A stretch of DNA of 64,000 nt from Clostridia bacterium (GCA_017466365.1 JAFTUG010000016.1:372001-436000); one strand, 5' to 3'; numbered from the stretch's first letter, positions 43,304 through 53,170 are shown. Numbers and translations are program-made. Notes: generated by a model not told the origin, from the sequence alone.

Positions 43304-44098
43304 TCATCTCTCCTTCTGAATTGTTATATTTCGTTCTATAACCTTTCTTCCGCGCCATTCATATGCTCTTTCTTCAAGGGAGCATCCCTCTGAAACGTGG
43401 GAAACGGGGGAGGAAAGGAATTCTTCAATTTCGGTTGCAGCGGCGTTTTGATTCATCGGGCAGATATCCTGGCAGATATCGCAGCCCCATATGCAGCCGC
43501 AGTCTGTCATAAGACTGATTTCTTCTTCGGAAAGCTTACCTTTTTTCTGGGTTATTTCCGAAAGACAAATGTTTCTTTCAAATCCTGTTTCTTTTATTGC
43601 CGATGAGGGGCAGGCTTTAATGCACCTGCCGCATTTTATGCAGGTTTTTTCTGAAGTTTCTTCAAAATCAAGTTCAATATCCGTTACTATTTCACCGATA
43701 AAAACAAACGAGCCGTATTTTTCGGTAATAAGCAGAGAATTCATGCCTCTGACTCCCAAGCCTGCAAGACATGCTGCTCTGACTTCGGGAATGGGTGAAT
43801 TATCCGCAAAGGCAGAAAATTCATTCTCGGGAAACATCTCTTTTAGCAATTGAACCGCTTTTTCAAGCCTTGATAATGCGACCTTATGGTAGTCGGTTAC
43901 AACGGCGTATTTTGAGATGTTCAGATTTTTATATTCCGATTTGTCAAGCAGATACGGAAAGCATGCAACGATAACCGATTTTGCATTTTCGGGCAGCCTG
44001 CTTTTGGCTCTGCATTCAATAAGGTTGCTGCTTATTTTGTTAAACGGGCAAATGCCCCACAGCGGAGAAATGCCGTCCATTATTTCTGTTAATTGCAA
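43304..44098 (-). CDS. Epoxyqueuosine reductase-like iron-sulfur protein
   Basis: A 264-residue protein with the C-terminal double cluster of QueG: CIKCGRCIKACP near 154 and CGCIWGCDICQDICP near 197-211. VTDYHKVALSRL near 69 resembles the cobalamin-side YH-x-x-L motif, and GLGVRGMNSLLI near 115 the family glycine motif. QueG reduces epoxyqueuosine in tRNA; shorter homologues like this one lack the C-terminal HEAT-like part and may do a different reduction. It lies three bases upstream of darA in the same operon. Confidence 0.78.
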   Translation of the reverse strand: MQLTEIMDGISPLWGICPFNKISSNLIECRAKSRLPENAKSVIVACFPYLLDKSEYKNLNISKYAVVTDYHKVALSRLEKAVQLLKEMFPENEFSAFADNSPIPEVRAACLAGLGVRGMNSLLITEKYGSFVFIGEIVTDIELDFEETSEKTCIKCGRCIKACPSSAIKETGFERNICLSEITQKKGKLSEEEISLMTDCGCIWGCDICQDICPMNQNAAATEIEEFLSSPVSHVSEGCSLEERAYEWRGRKVIERNITIQKER

Positions 44099-44102
44099 GC
44101 TA

Positions 44103-45047
44103 TCACCCCACAGCTTGAGCGAGTGCTATCATAACGGGTAAGGTTATTATTGAAACAAAGCTGACCACTGCAACCGTCTGGGAAGCAAGCCCCGTGTTGC
44201 GGTCATATTTTGCTGCAAACATAACCGTATTGTTTGCGGTAGGTGCACCTGCGGAAATCGAAAGAGCAACAAGAAGCGTGCCTGAAATTCCGACAAGTCT
44301 GAATGCTGCGAGAAGCACAAGCGGAAGAATAATTAGCTTCACAAGCGAGACGGCGAAAATACGCCAATTTTTAAATATTGTTTTAAAGTTGGTGTTTGCA
44401 ATATAGGTTCCGAAAATCAGCATTGCCACGGGAGTATTGAGGCTTGCAATGTAGTTTATCGGCTTTGCGATAATATCGGGCATCTCGACGGAAAGCAGGA
44501 ATATGGGCAGTCCGATTATAACGGAAATAACACCCGGATTAAGAAAAAGATTTTTTGCGCTGAATTTCACCTTTTCTCCGTCTTTTCCTTTGGTAATTGT
44601 ATATATTCCGTGGGTAAAGCTGAAAATCTGGAATGAAATAATAACTGCCGAGCAATAAAAAACGCCTTCGTCTCCAAGCACTGCGCCTGCAAGGGGAAGC
44701 GCCATATAGCCGCAGTTGCCGTAAGCACAGGAATACTTATAAATACAAGCCTCGTCTTTATTGCAGCGGTTAAAAACAAGTGATGATATTGCTCCGGAAA
44801 CAATGTGAAGCACAAAGCCGCATGCAAGAGCTATAAAAAGACCCTTTGCCGTGTCAGGACTGTACTCAAGCTTATAGAAGCTTTCGATTATTACGGCGGG
44901 AGTGATGATATAAAACAGCAGGTCGGTGCAGCTTTTTGCAACCTTCTCCGTATATATTCCTATTTTATCGGCTATTGCACCGACTGCAACGAGAATATAA
45001 AGAATTGCTACCTGTTCACTTGCAATTAAAACATTCTGAAAAAACAT
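44103..45047 (-). CDS. AEC-family transporter
   Basis: This 314-residue membrane protein has ten hydrophobic segments in two five-helix halves and belongs to the auxin efflux carrier (AEC) family, which exports or exchanges small organic anions such as malate. The Asn/Pro-containing stretches NLFLNPGVISVIIGLPIF and SAGAPTANNTVMFAAKYD are family features. Its start overlaps the stop of the upstream membrane-protein gene by one base (TAATG). With citrate synthase in the same operon, a dicarboxylate or related substrate is plausible. Confidence 0.88.
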   Translation of the reverse strand: MFFQNVLIASEQVAILYILVAVGAIADKIGIYTEKVAKSCTDLLFYIITPAVIIESFYKLEYSPDTAKGLFIALACGFVLHIVSGAISSLVFNRCNKDEACIYKYSCAYGNCGYMALPLAGAVLGDEGVFYCSAVIISFQIFSFTHGIYTITKGKDGEKVKFSAKNLFLNPGVISVIIGLPIFLLSVEMPDIIAKPINYIASLNTPVAMLIFGTYIANTNFKTIFKNWRIFAVSLVKLIILPLVLLAAFRLVGISGTLLVALSISAGAPTANNTVMFAAKYDRNTGLASQTVAVVSFVSIITLPVMIALAQAVG

Positions 45048-45913
45048 TATTTCTCCTCTGTTGATGAAGCTTCAGGAAGCTTAACGGTAACTCTTGTAAG
45101 CACGGTTGAAATGATAAAGAGCGCAACTCCCAAATCGCAGTATTCAGCGGGTGACTGCTCATGGAGAAGGTCTGCGTTGCCTGTTACGGTAACTATAAAT
45201 CTGGGAACGAAGCAGATAAGTGCAAGAAGCGCTGCGGGCAGACCGAAGGCTGCGATTTTCCATTCTTTATTATCGGCATCAACTCTTGAATTAACCTGGG
45301 CAAATGCCATAAAGAACATAATGAGCAATACAATCATTATCATTTCAAGCATTAAATCCGAAACACGGATATAGCTGATTGTGCGTGTGAATCTTATAAC
45401 AAGTCTGAAAATACTCCATACAACGGGCGCAAGGGAAATAAGTCTGTATTCGGAGCCGTTGGATTTTCCCGTAAGATAAGATGCACCGAGAGCGACAAAA
45501 TAAATAGCGGAGAAAAGTGCAAAAACCGCCTGTATTCCCAAAAGCAGACTTGCTGTTTTTTCTTCTGCGGCAAAGCTGTCGTCATTCATAATTTTAACAA
45601 GACAGTCAACTGCGCTCATAAGTATTCCGGCAGCGGCGGTAAAGGAGAGAATTCCCTGACCGGGACGTTTGGTTACTTCAAGAGAATAGTCAAGCTTTTT
45701 GCGCTTTAAAAAGCCGAGAACAAGTATGGCGAGTATTGATGCACCTGCAGCTATGCCGAGAGTAAAAACGCTCCAGTCGTTTTCAGAGAAAAATCCGGAG
45801 TCGCTCTCGAGAACCGTAAAATACTGCAGTGTTCTTATCGGCAGAGCAATAATAGCGGCGGCAACAAAAATAAGAGTTCCTATGCCGAAGCCGCTTTTTG
45901 TTATATTTTTCAT
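45047..45913 (-). CDS. Integral membrane protein of unknown function
   Basis: A 288-residue protein with about seven membrane segments (near 10-30, 48-68, 88-105, 120-145, 160-180, 187-207, 217-240) and a charged tail. I recognise no family. It lies 14 bases after citrate synthase and overlaps the AEC transporter, so it is part of the operon. Confidence 0.72.
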   Translation of the reverse strand: MKNITKSGFGIGTLIFVAAAIIALPIRTLQYFTVLESDSGFFSENDWSVFTLGIAAGASILAILVLGFLKRKKLDYSLEVTKRPGQGILSFTAAAGILMSAVDCLVKIMNDDSFAAEEKTASLLLGIQAVFALFSAIYFVALGASYLTGKSNGSEYRLISLAPVVWSIFRLVIRFTRTISYIRVSDLMLEMIMIVLLIMFFMAFAQVNSRVDADNKEWKIAAFGLPAALLALICFVPRFIVTVTGNADLLHEQSPAEYCDLGVALFIISTVLTRVTVKLPEASSTEEK

Positions 45914-45927
45914 TATTCAATTACCTC

Positions 45928-47295
45928 TTATCTGTTATTGATAGGTACATAAATATTTCTTATGTTATTGCTCTTATATGCGGGACGGATAATTTTACCG
46001 CCCGTAACAAGCTCTTCTATTCTGTGGGCTGACCAGCCGGCAATTCTTGCAATTGTGAAAATAGGGGTGAAAAGGTCGGGCGGAATATCAAGCATCTTAT
46101 AAACAAGACCCGAATAAAGGTCAACGTTTGCACACATTGCAGCTTTTTTCTGCGTTTTGTGGCTGTTGAAAATTTCGGGAGTAAGCTGCTCAATGAGGCT
46201 CAAAAGAATAAATTCATCCTCAAATTCAGTGTTAACCGCAAATTCTTCAGCCTTTTGCTTGAGAATTTTTGCTCTGGGGTCGGAAAGGGTATAAACTGCG
46301 TGACCCATGCCGTAGATTAGTCCCGAGCCGTCACCTGCTTCCTTACGCATGATTTTGTTAAGGAAATCAGCAACCTGACCCTCGTTGGTAATATCGCTTA
46401 CGCCTGCTTTTATCTGTTCAATCATTTCCGTAACCTTGATATTTGCACCGCCGTGCTTGGGACCTTTAAGCGCACCGATGCTTGCGGCGGTTGTTGCATA
46501 GGTATCGGTGCCGCTGGAGGTAAGAACTCTTGTTGTGAAGGTTGAGTTGTTACCGCCGCCGTGCTCGGCATGGAGCATGAGGCAGATATCGAGAAGCTTT
46601 GCTTCACGGTCGGTAAATGTTTTATCCGCTCTGATTGAACGCAGAATTGTCTGTGCGGTTCTGTGCTCGGGTTTCATCTGGTGGATATACATGCTCTTGC
46701 GGTAATAGTGTCTGCGCTTTACCTGATAAGCATAAACCATAATTGCAGGAATCTGTGCAATAAGGTGAATGCATTGACGCAGAACGTTTTCAACCGAAAT
46801 ATCATCGGGATTTTCGTCATATGAATAAAGAGCAAGCACCGCACGGGAAAGCTTGTTCATTATGTTGGGCGAGGGTGCCTTCATAATCATGTCTTCAATG
46901 AAGTCCTCGGGCAATTCACGGCATGCCGAAAGAATATCGCAGAAATTATCAAGCTGCTCTTTTGTGGGGAGAGAACCGAAAAGAAGAAGGTAAACAACCT
47001 CTTCAAATCCGAAACGGTCCTCGGCTATGCAGGCATTTACGATATCCTCCATGTCGATGCCTCTGAAACGCAGACGGCCTTCTCTGGGGATTTTTTCTCC
47101 GTCATCTATGAAATAGCCTTCAACGGTACAAACACCTGTGATACCTGCCATAACACCTGTGCCGTCAGAATTTCTCAGACCTCTTTTTACGTTGAAGCGT
47201 TCAAAATCGGCAGGGTCTATATAGTTATATTTGCGTATTTCATTGCATAAGTTTTTAATATCATGCTCCGCAACATGAGATTCAATGGTGGACAT
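45928..47295 (-). CDS. Citrate synthase
   Basis: A 455-residue citrate/2-methylcitrate synthase that condenses acetyl-CoA with oxaloacetate. The catalytic residues are visible in HAEHGGGNNSTF (near 255), GPKHGGAN (near 293), GMGHAVY (near 340) and NVDLYSGLVY (near 392). It is longer than the 370-residue type owing to an N-terminal extension, as in other Clostridial enzymes. In an anaerobe it usually feeds glutamate synthesis. It is the first gene of an operon that reads on through holB and ricT. AAGGAGG precedes the ATG. Confidence 0.93.
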   Translation of the reverse strand: MSTIESHVAEHDIKNLCNEIRKYNYIDPADFERFNVKRGLRNSDGTGVMAGITGVCTVEGYFIDDGEKIPREGRLRFRGIDMEDIVNACIAEDRFGFEEVVYLLLFGSLPTKEQLDNFCDILSACRELPEDFIEDMIMKAPSPNIMNKLSRAVLALYSYDENPDDISVENVLRQCIHLIAQIPAIMVYAYQVKRRHYYRKSMYIHQMKPEHRTAQTILRSIRADKTFTDREAKLLDICLMLHAEHGGGNNSTFTTRVLTSSGTDTYATTAASIGALKGPKHGGANIKVTEMIEQIKAGVSDITNEGQVADFLNKIMRKEAGDGSGLIYGMGHAVYTLSDPRAKILKQKAEEFAVNTEFEDEFILLSLIEQLTPEIFNSHKTQKKAAMCANVDLYSGLVYKMLDIPPDLFTPIFTIARIAGWSAHRIEELVTGGKIIRPAYKSNNIRNIYVPINNR

Positions 47296-47349
47296 ATTTT
47301 GCGCCTCCTTCTGTAAATAAACATATCTCCATCATATTATAATTAATTT

Positions 47350-47378
47350 ATTATATAACCTATTCTTTTAAAAGTCAA
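47350..47378 (-). promoter_or_regulatory. Promoter of the citrate synthase operon
   Basis: On -, TTGACT (47378-47373) and TATAAT (47355-47350), spacer 17 bases, about 55 bases before the start. Confidence 0.75.
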
Positions 47379-47398
47379 GTTAAGAAAGGATGAATAAA

Positions 47399-48379
47399 AT
47401 GAACAGTAATCTTATCGTTTTTATGATTATTGCCGTTTCTCTGATTATATGCCCCGCAGCGGCGCTTGCAGGAGATTTTTCCGATAAAAACATGCAGGAT
47501 GTAATCGCGGTGCAAGCCGAAGAAGCGGAGGAAGGGGAATATATATCCGTTATGTCATCATCAACAGGAAAAACCGAAAAAATAAAGCTGCGTGAATATG
47601 TAATCGGTTCTGTTGCTGCGGAAATGCCTGCGGTTTATCACACCGAGGCTTTGAAAGCTCAAGCGGTTGCAAGCTATACATATGCCAAAAAAATCGGTGA
47701 ACAAAACGAAAAATACAAGGAATCATATCTCGGAGATGCCGATATAACCGACAGCCCGGACACGCATCAGGGGTATATTGATGAGAAGCGACGCAAAGAA
47801 AAATGGGGCGAAAAATTTGAAGAATATGAAAAGAAAACGGAAGATGCCGTGGATGAGGTTTTCGGATATTTTATGACCTATAACGGCGATACCGCTCTTG
47901 CGGTTTATCATTCAAACAGTGCAGGAAAAACCCAAAGCGCAAAAACTCTTTGGGGAACTGAAATTCCTTATCTTATAAGCGTTGAGAGCCCGGGAGATAA
48001 GCTTTCTCCGGATTATGTTACAACCCATGAATTCAGCAAAAATGAGTTCAAAAAACTTGCAAAAAGCTGTGATATCAATCTTGACGGAAATGCGGAAGAA
48101 TGGGTCGGAGAGCTTACGAAGGCTGAAAGCGGATATGTAGTTTCCGTAAGACTCGGTTCAACCGAGGTTAGTGCATCAAAATTCAGGGAAGAATTCGGAC
48201 TGAAAAGCTGCTGCTTTGATATTGATTATTCCGATGATAAATTTACGGTTACCTGCTATGGTTACGGTCACGGTGCGGGAATGAGCCAGTACGGTGCGGA
48301 TTATATGGCAAGGCAGGGCTGCACATGGCGTGAAATATTAAAGCACTATTACACGGGCATTGAGATAGACTCGGAATAA
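47399..48379 (+). CDS. spoIID: SpoIID/LytB-domain protein
   Basis: This 326-residue exported protein belongs to the SpoIID family of peptidoglycan lytic transglycosylases, which clear wall material during engulfment in sporulation. It has a signal/anchor segment (6-22), LREYVIGSVAAEMPAVYHTEALKAQAVASYTYA near 60-90 with the conserved glutamate, HSNSAGKTQSA near 175 and GYGHGAGMSQYGA near 290. I choose the ATG at 47399 because AAAGG lies ten bases before it; the ATG at 47390 is too close to that site. It may be SpoIID itself or a paralogue. Confidence 0.85.
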   Translation: MNSNLIVFMIIAVSLIICPAAALAGDFSDKNMQDVIAVQAEEAEEGEYISVMSSSTGKTEKIKLREYVIGSVAAEMPAVYHTEALKAQAVASYTYAKKIGEQNEKYKESYLGDADITDSPDTHQGYIDEKRRKEKWGEKFEEYEKKTEDAVDEVFGYFMTYNGDTALAVYHSNSAGKTQSAKTLWGTEIPYLISVESPGDKLSPDYVTTHEFSKNEFKKLAKSCDINLDGNAEEWVGELTKAESGYVVSVRLGSTEVSASKFREEFGLKSCCFDIDYSDDKFTVTCYGYGHGAGMSQYGADYMARQGCTWREILKHYYTGIEIDSE

Positions 48380-48426
48380 AATAATAACTGCGGCAAATAA
48401 TACTAAAAACAAAAAGGCGGAAATTT

Positions 48427-49269
48427 ATGAAAAAGGTTGTTATTACTGCGGACAGTGCATCGGATTTGCCGAAGAATGTTGCCGAAAGATACGGTATTGA
48501 AATTATGCCGATGAATGTTGTTATAGACGGAGAGGAGAAAAAAGACGGTGTTGATATAAATGCCGCCGAAATTTTTGATTATGTTGATAATACGGGGAAG
48601 ATTCCTAAAACCTCCGCAGTGCCGCCTGCGGAGTATACGGATTTTTTTGAGGGCTTTGTCAAAGAGGGTAAGGCTGTTATTCATCTTTCTTTTTGTTCGG
48701 AATTATCTTCAACCTGCCGAAACGCAAAAATGGCGGCTGAAAGCCTGAAAAATGTTTATGTTATCGACACTCTCAACCTCGCAGGCGGCATAGGTCTGCT
48801 TGCAATAAAGGGATGCGAAATGCGTGATAACGGGTTGGATGCCCCTGAAATATTCAGCCGTCTTTCACGGCTTGTTTCCGATACGAAGGTCAGCTATCTT
48901 CTTGACAGCATTGACTTTCTTCGCCGTTCGGGAAGATGCTCTGCAGCAAAGGCGTTCGGTGCAAATCTTTTTTCGGTAAAACCGTGTGCCGCAATGGTTA
49001 ACGGCAAAATTGACGTAATAAAAAAATATATCGGAAAATCAAAAGCCGTCCGCCTGCAATATGCAAACGAACAGCTTGAAAATACCGATAAAATTGATTT
49101 GTCAACCGCTTTTCTTTATCATTCGGGAGTTGATTCCTCTGAGCTTAAATCGGTTGAAGATTTATTGAAAAACAAAGGCTTTGAGCAGGTTATAACAGCG
49201 TTTACGGGCTGTATGATAAGCCTGCACAGCGGAAGGGGAGCAATTGGAATTCATTATCTTGAAAAATGA
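48427..49269 (+). CDS. DegV-family fatty-acid-binding protein
   Basis: A 280-residue two-domain DegV protein. It binds a fatty acid and presents it to fatty-acid kinase (FakA). Seen: VITADSASDLPKNVAERYGIEIMPMNV at the start, TSAVPPAEYTDFF near 60, HLSFCSELSSTC near 82 and DSIDFLRRSGRC near 157. It follows the SpoIID-like gene by 47 bases; no FakA gene is in view. Confidence 0.93.
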   Translation: MKKVVITADSASDLPKNVAERYGIEIMPMNVVIDGEEKKDGVDINAAEIFDYVDNTGKIPKTSAVPPAEYTDFFEGFVKEGKAVIHLSFCSELSSTCRNAKMAAESLKNVYVIDTLNLAGGIGLLAIKGCEMRDNGLDAPEIFSRLSRLVSDTKVSYLLDSIDFLRRSGRCSAAKAFGANLFSVKPCAAMVNGKIDVIKKYIGKSKAVRLQYANEQLENTDKIDLSTAFLYHSGVDSSELKSVEDLLKNKGFEQVITAFTGCMISLHSGRGAIGIHYLEK

Positions 49270-49270
49270 A

Positions 49271-50191
49271 TTATTTTTCAAGGAAATCAAGCGTAACCTC
49301 GCAAAGCTCATCTGCTCTGTTTTCTATGCACTGATGTCCGCCGCCTTCAACAGTGTATGTAACTGCATTCGGGAAAGCGGTGTTCATCTGCTCTTTCATC
49401 GTGTCATTAAGAATAATATCCTCGCTTGCCTGGCAGAGAAGCACGGGGCAGGCGATTTTTGATGCATTTTCAAGGTCGGTCGGCTTAACGTTATACATCA
49501 TTTCGCACATTCCTGCACCGAATCTGTCATACTGCACGGCATTTGTAACGCACGAAACATCATAGTCCATTGCAAAATCCCAATCCATTGTTGCAAAGAA
49601 AATAATGAGCTTAACAAGGAAATCAATTCTTGTGCCGTGATTGAAGAAAGTGGACATGATGAACTTCATAGGTTCGGAAGTTATAAGACCCTCCATAGCC
49701 TCGGGAAATTCGCTTTGCGGTGCAGGGCAATAAAGGAGAAGGCTCTTTACGGGATTATTGATTGCGATATTCACCGCAACTCCGCCGCCCATTGAATGAC
49801 CTGCAAGAATCCATTCATTCATCGGAGCGATGCTTTTCATAAGCTCGGTTATAATAATTTCACGGTCAACAACCGTAATATCTTCTGTTTCTCTTGTGCT
49901 GTAGCCGAAATTCGGGATATCCGCAAGCACGCATTCATAGCCTGCTTCGGAAAGATTTGCCGCCATGTTGCGCCAAGCATATGTAGAGCAAAGGAAACCG
50001 TGGAGCATCATTATTCTGCCTTTTTGCTCACCCTTTGCAGGGATAACCCTGTAATGAATATCGTAATCTCCGTATTCAAAATATCGGCTGTCCTCATAGG
50101 GCTTATAATTTGTGTCAACTGCAAATCCGAAAACGGAAAGCGATGTTAATATAACTGCAAAAACACAAAGGATGCTTATTATTTTTTTCAT
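49271..50191 (-). CDS. Alpha/beta hydrolase, exported or anchored
   Basis: A 306-residue alpha/beta hydrolase with an N-terminal hydrophobic signal (4-24). The nucleophile elbow GHSMGGG lies near residue 136-142, the oxyanion region MLHGFLCSTYAW near 63-74, the acid in SEDI near 252 and the histidine in GGGHQC near 279. The substrate, an ester or lipid, is unknown. It starts two bases after the YdcF gene and is the last gene of the ThuA-dut-YdcF operon. Confidence 0.87.
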   Translation of the reverse strand: MKKIISILCVFAVILTSLSVFGFAVDTNYKPYEDSRYFEYGDYDIHYRVIPAKGEQKGRIMMLHGFLCSTYAWRNMAANLSEAGYECVLADIPNFGYSTRETEDITVVDREIIITELMKSIAPMNEWILAGHSMGGGVAVNIAINNPVKSLLLYCPAPQSEFPEAMEGLITSEPMKFIMSTFFNHGTRIDFLVKLIIFFATMDWDFAMDYDVSCVTNAVQYDRFGAGMCEMMYNVKPTDLENASKIACPVLLCQASEDIILNDTMKEQMNTAFPNAVTYTVEGGGHQCIENRADELCEVTLDFLEK

Positions 50192-50193
50192 AA

Positions 50194-50772
50194 TTATGTC
50201 CTTTCGGAAAAATCTCGTTTAATCGTGAAACACATGTGAATAATCATTGCGACTTCTCTGATGTAAATTCTCGGTATATCGTACCAAACCGTTTTTGCAC
50301 CTATACTGTTAACCTTTATTCCTGCAGCTATTGCATATCTTTCCGAACGGTAAATATGGAATATATTGGTTATCAGCGCAGCCGAATAATTACTTCCGAA
50401 CTTTTTATTCAAAATTTCGGCGGAAAACTTAAAGTTTTCAACGGTTGTACGGGATTTATCCTCCTTGATTATCTTATCGGCAGCAACACCGTTTGAAATG
50501 AGATATTTTTCCATAACCGCTGCTTCGGAAGGCTTTGTTTCCGTGCTTCTTCCGCCTGAAACAATTATAAGAGCATTGGGATTTTTGGTGTGATATTCAG
50601 TCGCCTTATCGAGGCGGTTTTTCAGCATTTCAGGGAGCTTATTTTCTTTGATTCCGTAGCCGAGAACAATAACCGCCTGCTCATCATATGATGAATTATC
50701 TTTGCTGCCGTAAGCTGCAATGCATACCGAGACAACAAGAATAAAAATCAGTAAAACACAGACAAATATCAT
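50194..50772 (-). CDS. YdcF-family (DUF218) membrane-anchored protein
   Basis: A 192-residue DUF218/ElyC/SanA-type protein with an N-terminal membrane helix (2-20) and the domain signatures AVIVLGYG (33-40), RLDKATEYH, IIVSGGR (69-75), EAAVMEKYLI and EDKSRTTVENF. Family members affect envelope integrity, but the reaction is not known. The ATG is four bases after the dut stop. Confidence 0.86.
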   Translation of the reverse strand: MIFVCVLLIFILVVSVCIAAYGSKDNSSYDEQAVIVLGYGIKENKLPEMLKNRLDKATEYHTKNPNALIIVSGGRSTETKPSEAAVMEKYLISNGVAADKIIKEDKSRTTVENFKFSAEILNKKFGSNYSAALITNIFHIYRSERYAIAAGIKVNSIGAKTVWYDIPRIYIREVAMIIHMCFTIKRDFSERT

Positions 50773-50775
50773 GGC

Positions 50776-51219
50776 TTATGCCTTGCCTGTTGAACCGAAG
50801 CCGCCTGCACCTCTTTCCGTTTCATCGAGTTCATCCGCTTCAACGGGAGTAATGAGAGAAACGGGCATAATAACAAGCTGTGCAATGCGTTCATCGGGAT
50901 TAATTGTATAAGCCTCTTTGAGCTGATTTATAACGCCTACGCAGATTTCGCCTCTGTAGTCGCTGTCAATAACGCCTACGGAGTTGAGCAAACCGATGCC
51001 GTGCTTTATTGCAAGACCGCTTCTTGCAAAAACGAATGCACCAAGCTCTGCGCTCGGTAATTCAATGGCAATTCCCGTGGGAATAACAGCCTTTTCTCCG
51101 TCTTCAAGAGTAATCGGCTCATCTATACAGGCATATAAATCCATGCCTGCGCTGCCGGGGGTTGCCCTGAAAGGAATTTTTGCATTCTCACGCAGCTTTT
51201 TTATCTTAAAAGTATCCAT
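50776..51219 (-). CDS. dut: dUTP diphosphatase
   Basis: A 147-residue trimeric dUTPase that splits dUTP to dUMP and pyrophosphate. All five family motifs are visible: AGMDLYA, ARSGLAIKHGI, GVIDSDYRGEI, RIAQLVI and the C-terminal ERGAGGFGSTG. Its start overlaps the ThuA stop by one base (TAATG). Confidence 0.96.
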   Translation of the reverse strand: MDTFKIKKLRENAKIPFRATPGSAGMDLYACIDEPITLEDGEKAVIPTGIAIELPSAELGAFVFARSGLAIKHGIGLLNSVGVIDSDYRGEICVGVINQLKEAYTINPDERIAQLVIMPVSLITPVEADELDETERGAGGFGSTGKA

Positions 51220-51962
51220 TATTTTGCTTTTCTCTCCTTATATCTTTCTTCGGGAGAAATCTTTTTGTGAGGGCAGGGAGTGGGCTCCTTAATCGGATTT
51301 ACGGGAGCTGCCCAGCGAACGGCATTGATGATAATTCTCTGAACATATTCGTTGTGGAAGGTGGGGTTGCTTTCGTGACCCGGCTGGAAGTAGAAAATCT
51401 TTCCGAGACCTCTGTTCCAGCAGCAGCCCGAACGGAAAACCTCTCCTCCTGCAAACCAGCCGAGGAACACAAGTTCATCGGGTTCGGGAATATCAAAGCG
51501 TTCACCATACATTTCTTCAACATCGAGGCTGAAATGAGCAGGAATATCCTTTGCAATGGGGTGAGCGGGGTTTACAGTCCAGATTCGTTCTCTGTCGCCG
51601 TCTCTCCAGCGAAGATTGCAGGTTGTGCCCATAAGTGCTCTGAAAATTTTTGAATGATGACCCGAATGAAGCACAACGAGCCCCATGCCTGCAAGAACAC
51701 GTTTGTGTATCTTTTCAACAAGCTTATCGGGAACCTTGTCATGCGCCATATGTCCCCACCAGATAAGAACATCGGTGTTTTCAAGAACTTCATCGGAAAG
51801 TCCGCATTTGCGCTGTGAAAGAGTGGCGGTTTTAACGGATATATCATCTTGAGAAACAAGGAAATTCTTTATGCAGCCGTGAATGCCTGCGGGGTAAACA
51901 CCTGCAACCTCGTTGCTGAGCTTTTCGTGAACTCCTTCGTTCCATACTGTAACATTTATCAT
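51219..51962 (-). CDS. ThuA-domain protein (trehalose utilization-like)
   Basis: A 247-residue ThuA-like class I glutamine-amidotransferase-fold protein ([12 protein letters not shown]..., [12 protein letters not shown] near 84-95, [15 protein letters not shown] near 120). ThuA members are linked to trehalose or other disaccharide metabolism, often with Gfo/Idh dehydrogenases. It leads the dut operon, with AAGGAG eight bases before the ATG. The link to nucleotide metabolism is only positional. Confidence 0.88.
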   Translation of the reverse strand: MINVTVWNEGVHEKLSNEVAGVYPAGIHGCIKNFLVSQDDISVKTATLSQRKCGLSDEVLENTDVLIWWGHMAHDKVPDKLVEKIHKRVLAGMGLVVLHSGHHSKIFRALMGTTCNLRWRDGDRERIWTVNPAHPIAKDIPAHFSLDVEEMYGERFDIPEPDELVFLGWFAGGEVFRSGCCWNRGLGKIFYFQPGHESNPTFHNEYVQRIIINAVRWAAPVNPIKEPTPCPHKKISPEERYKERKAK

Positions 51963-52181
51963 ATTCTATTCTCCTTATCAGAAGTTTTGTTTTTATATTA
52001 TACTCTAATTTATTATGAAATGCAATAGCACGCGAAGCATGGATTTTAAACTGCTTTTATAATAAAAATTAATGTTTGAAAGAAAAACACAAAAGAAATT
52101 TACAATTATTTGATTTTTCTCTTGCTTTTTTTGACGATAAAAGCGATAATATAACAAAAACATAATGAAAGGAAGATGTTT

Positions 52182-52907
52182 TTGGAAGCTATACTTAATT
52201 TTGACCTTGCCATTTTTGAGTTCTTTGAGAAATTCATAAGAATGGATTGGCTTACCCCCATAATGAAAATCATCACAACTCTCGGTGATGACGGCATTTT
52301 CTTCATTATTCTCGGTGTGGTAATGCTGTTCTTTAAAAAGACAAGAAAAGCCGGTCTCGTATGCCTCGGTTCACTTCTTGTTATGACTCTTCTCAATAAT
52401 GAACTTATTAAGCCCATTATGGAACGCCCCCGTCCTTATAACCTTACCATTCTTCCGCAAGCTGCACAGAAGGCTTTCGAGGAGTACGGCAGAGAATATG
52501 ACTGGATCGGACTTTTCGGCAAGATTGACTGGACTATCGACAGATTCCCCGGATTTGCAGAAAAGTGGAATGCAGGCTATGTCTGGCCCGATATCGTTGA
52601 CTATATGAGTTCAAAATCGCTCTCATTCCCTTCAGGCCACACTTCATCGGCATTCACTTTTGCAATGGCAATCACTATGGTTCTCAAAAAGAAGGGCGTT
52701 GCAATTGCATCGTTCATCTTCGCATTCCTTATGGGTGTATCAAGAATCTATGTCGGCGTGCATTATCCCACAGATGTTATTGTCGGTGCAGTAGTAGGTA
52801 TTATTTATGCACTTATCGGTTTTGTTATCTTTGCCAAGCTTTATGATGTTGTTTATCCCAAAATCGAAAACGCAATTAAAAACAAAAAGGCAAAGAAAGC
52901 TGCATAA
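52182..52907 (+). CDS. PAP2-family membrane phosphatase
   Basis: A 241-residue membrane phosphatase with about six helices. The PAP2 catalytic motifs are KPIMERPRP (near 79), PSGHTSSA (near 149) and SRIYVGVHYPTD (near 191). It may act on undecaprenyl pyrophosphate or another lipid phosphate. I prefer the TTG at 52182, six bases after the AAAGGAAG site; the ATG at 52176 directly touches that site. The C-terminus is Lys/Ala rich. A hairpin terminator follows. Confidence 0.88.
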   Translation: MEAILNFDLAIFEFFEKFIRMDWLTPIMKIITTLGDDGIFFIILGVVMLFFKKTRKAGLVCLGSLLVMTLLNNELIKPIMERPRPYNLTILPQAAQKAFEEYGREYDWIGLFGKIDWTIDRFPGFAEKWNAGYVWPDIVDYMSSKSLSFPSGHTSSAFTFAMAITMVLKKKGVAIASFIFAFLMGVSRIYVGVHYPTDVIVGAVVGIIYALIGFVIFAKLYDVVYPKIENAIKNKKAKKAA

Positions 52908-52927
52908 TCAAACATAAGATAAATTCA

Positions 52928-52976
52928 AAACGGCAAAAAATATGGTTGAATACCTGTTTTCTGCCGTTTTTTCTTT
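52928..52976 (+). terminator. Terminator of the PAP2 gene
   Basis: AAAACGGCA / TGCCGTTTT stem with a long loop and a T-run. Confidence 0.7.
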
Positions 52977-53024
52977 ACAAAATAAAAATAATTCGGATTT
53001 TTTAAAAAAATTTCAATTTTAGTG

Positions 53025-53053
53025 TTGATTTTTTTGAATGAATGTGATAATAT
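53025..53053 (+). promoter_or_regulatory. Promoter of the tRNA-Arg gene
   Basis: TTGATT at 53025-53030 and TAATAT at 53048-53053, spacer 17 bases, 40 bases upstream of the tRNA. Confidence 0.6.
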
Positions 53054-53093
53054 ACTTTGGCAGTCGGATAGAACCGATTCAAAAAGAATATAT

Positions 53094-53170
53094 GCGCTGC
53101 TAGCTCAGCTGGATAGAGTGTTTGGCTACGAACCAAAAGGTCAGGGGTTCGAATCCCTTGCAGCGCGCCA
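53094..53170 (+). tRNA. tRNA-Arg (anticodon ACG)
   Basis: A 77-base tRNA with acceptor stem GCGCTGC/GCAGCGC, D-arm TAGCTCAGCTGGATAGAG, anticodon loop CTACGAA (ACG at 53128-53130) on a TTTGG/CCAAA stem, T-loop GTTCGAATC, discriminator G and an encoded CCA. The mobilizable element begins within about 60 bases of its 3' end. Confidence 0.97.

Noticed and set aside
53160..53170. Integration of the element into the tRNA-Arg 3' end
   Set aside because: No second copy of the tRNA 3' sequence occurs near 61.4-61.5 kb, and large serine recombinases usually use short cores.
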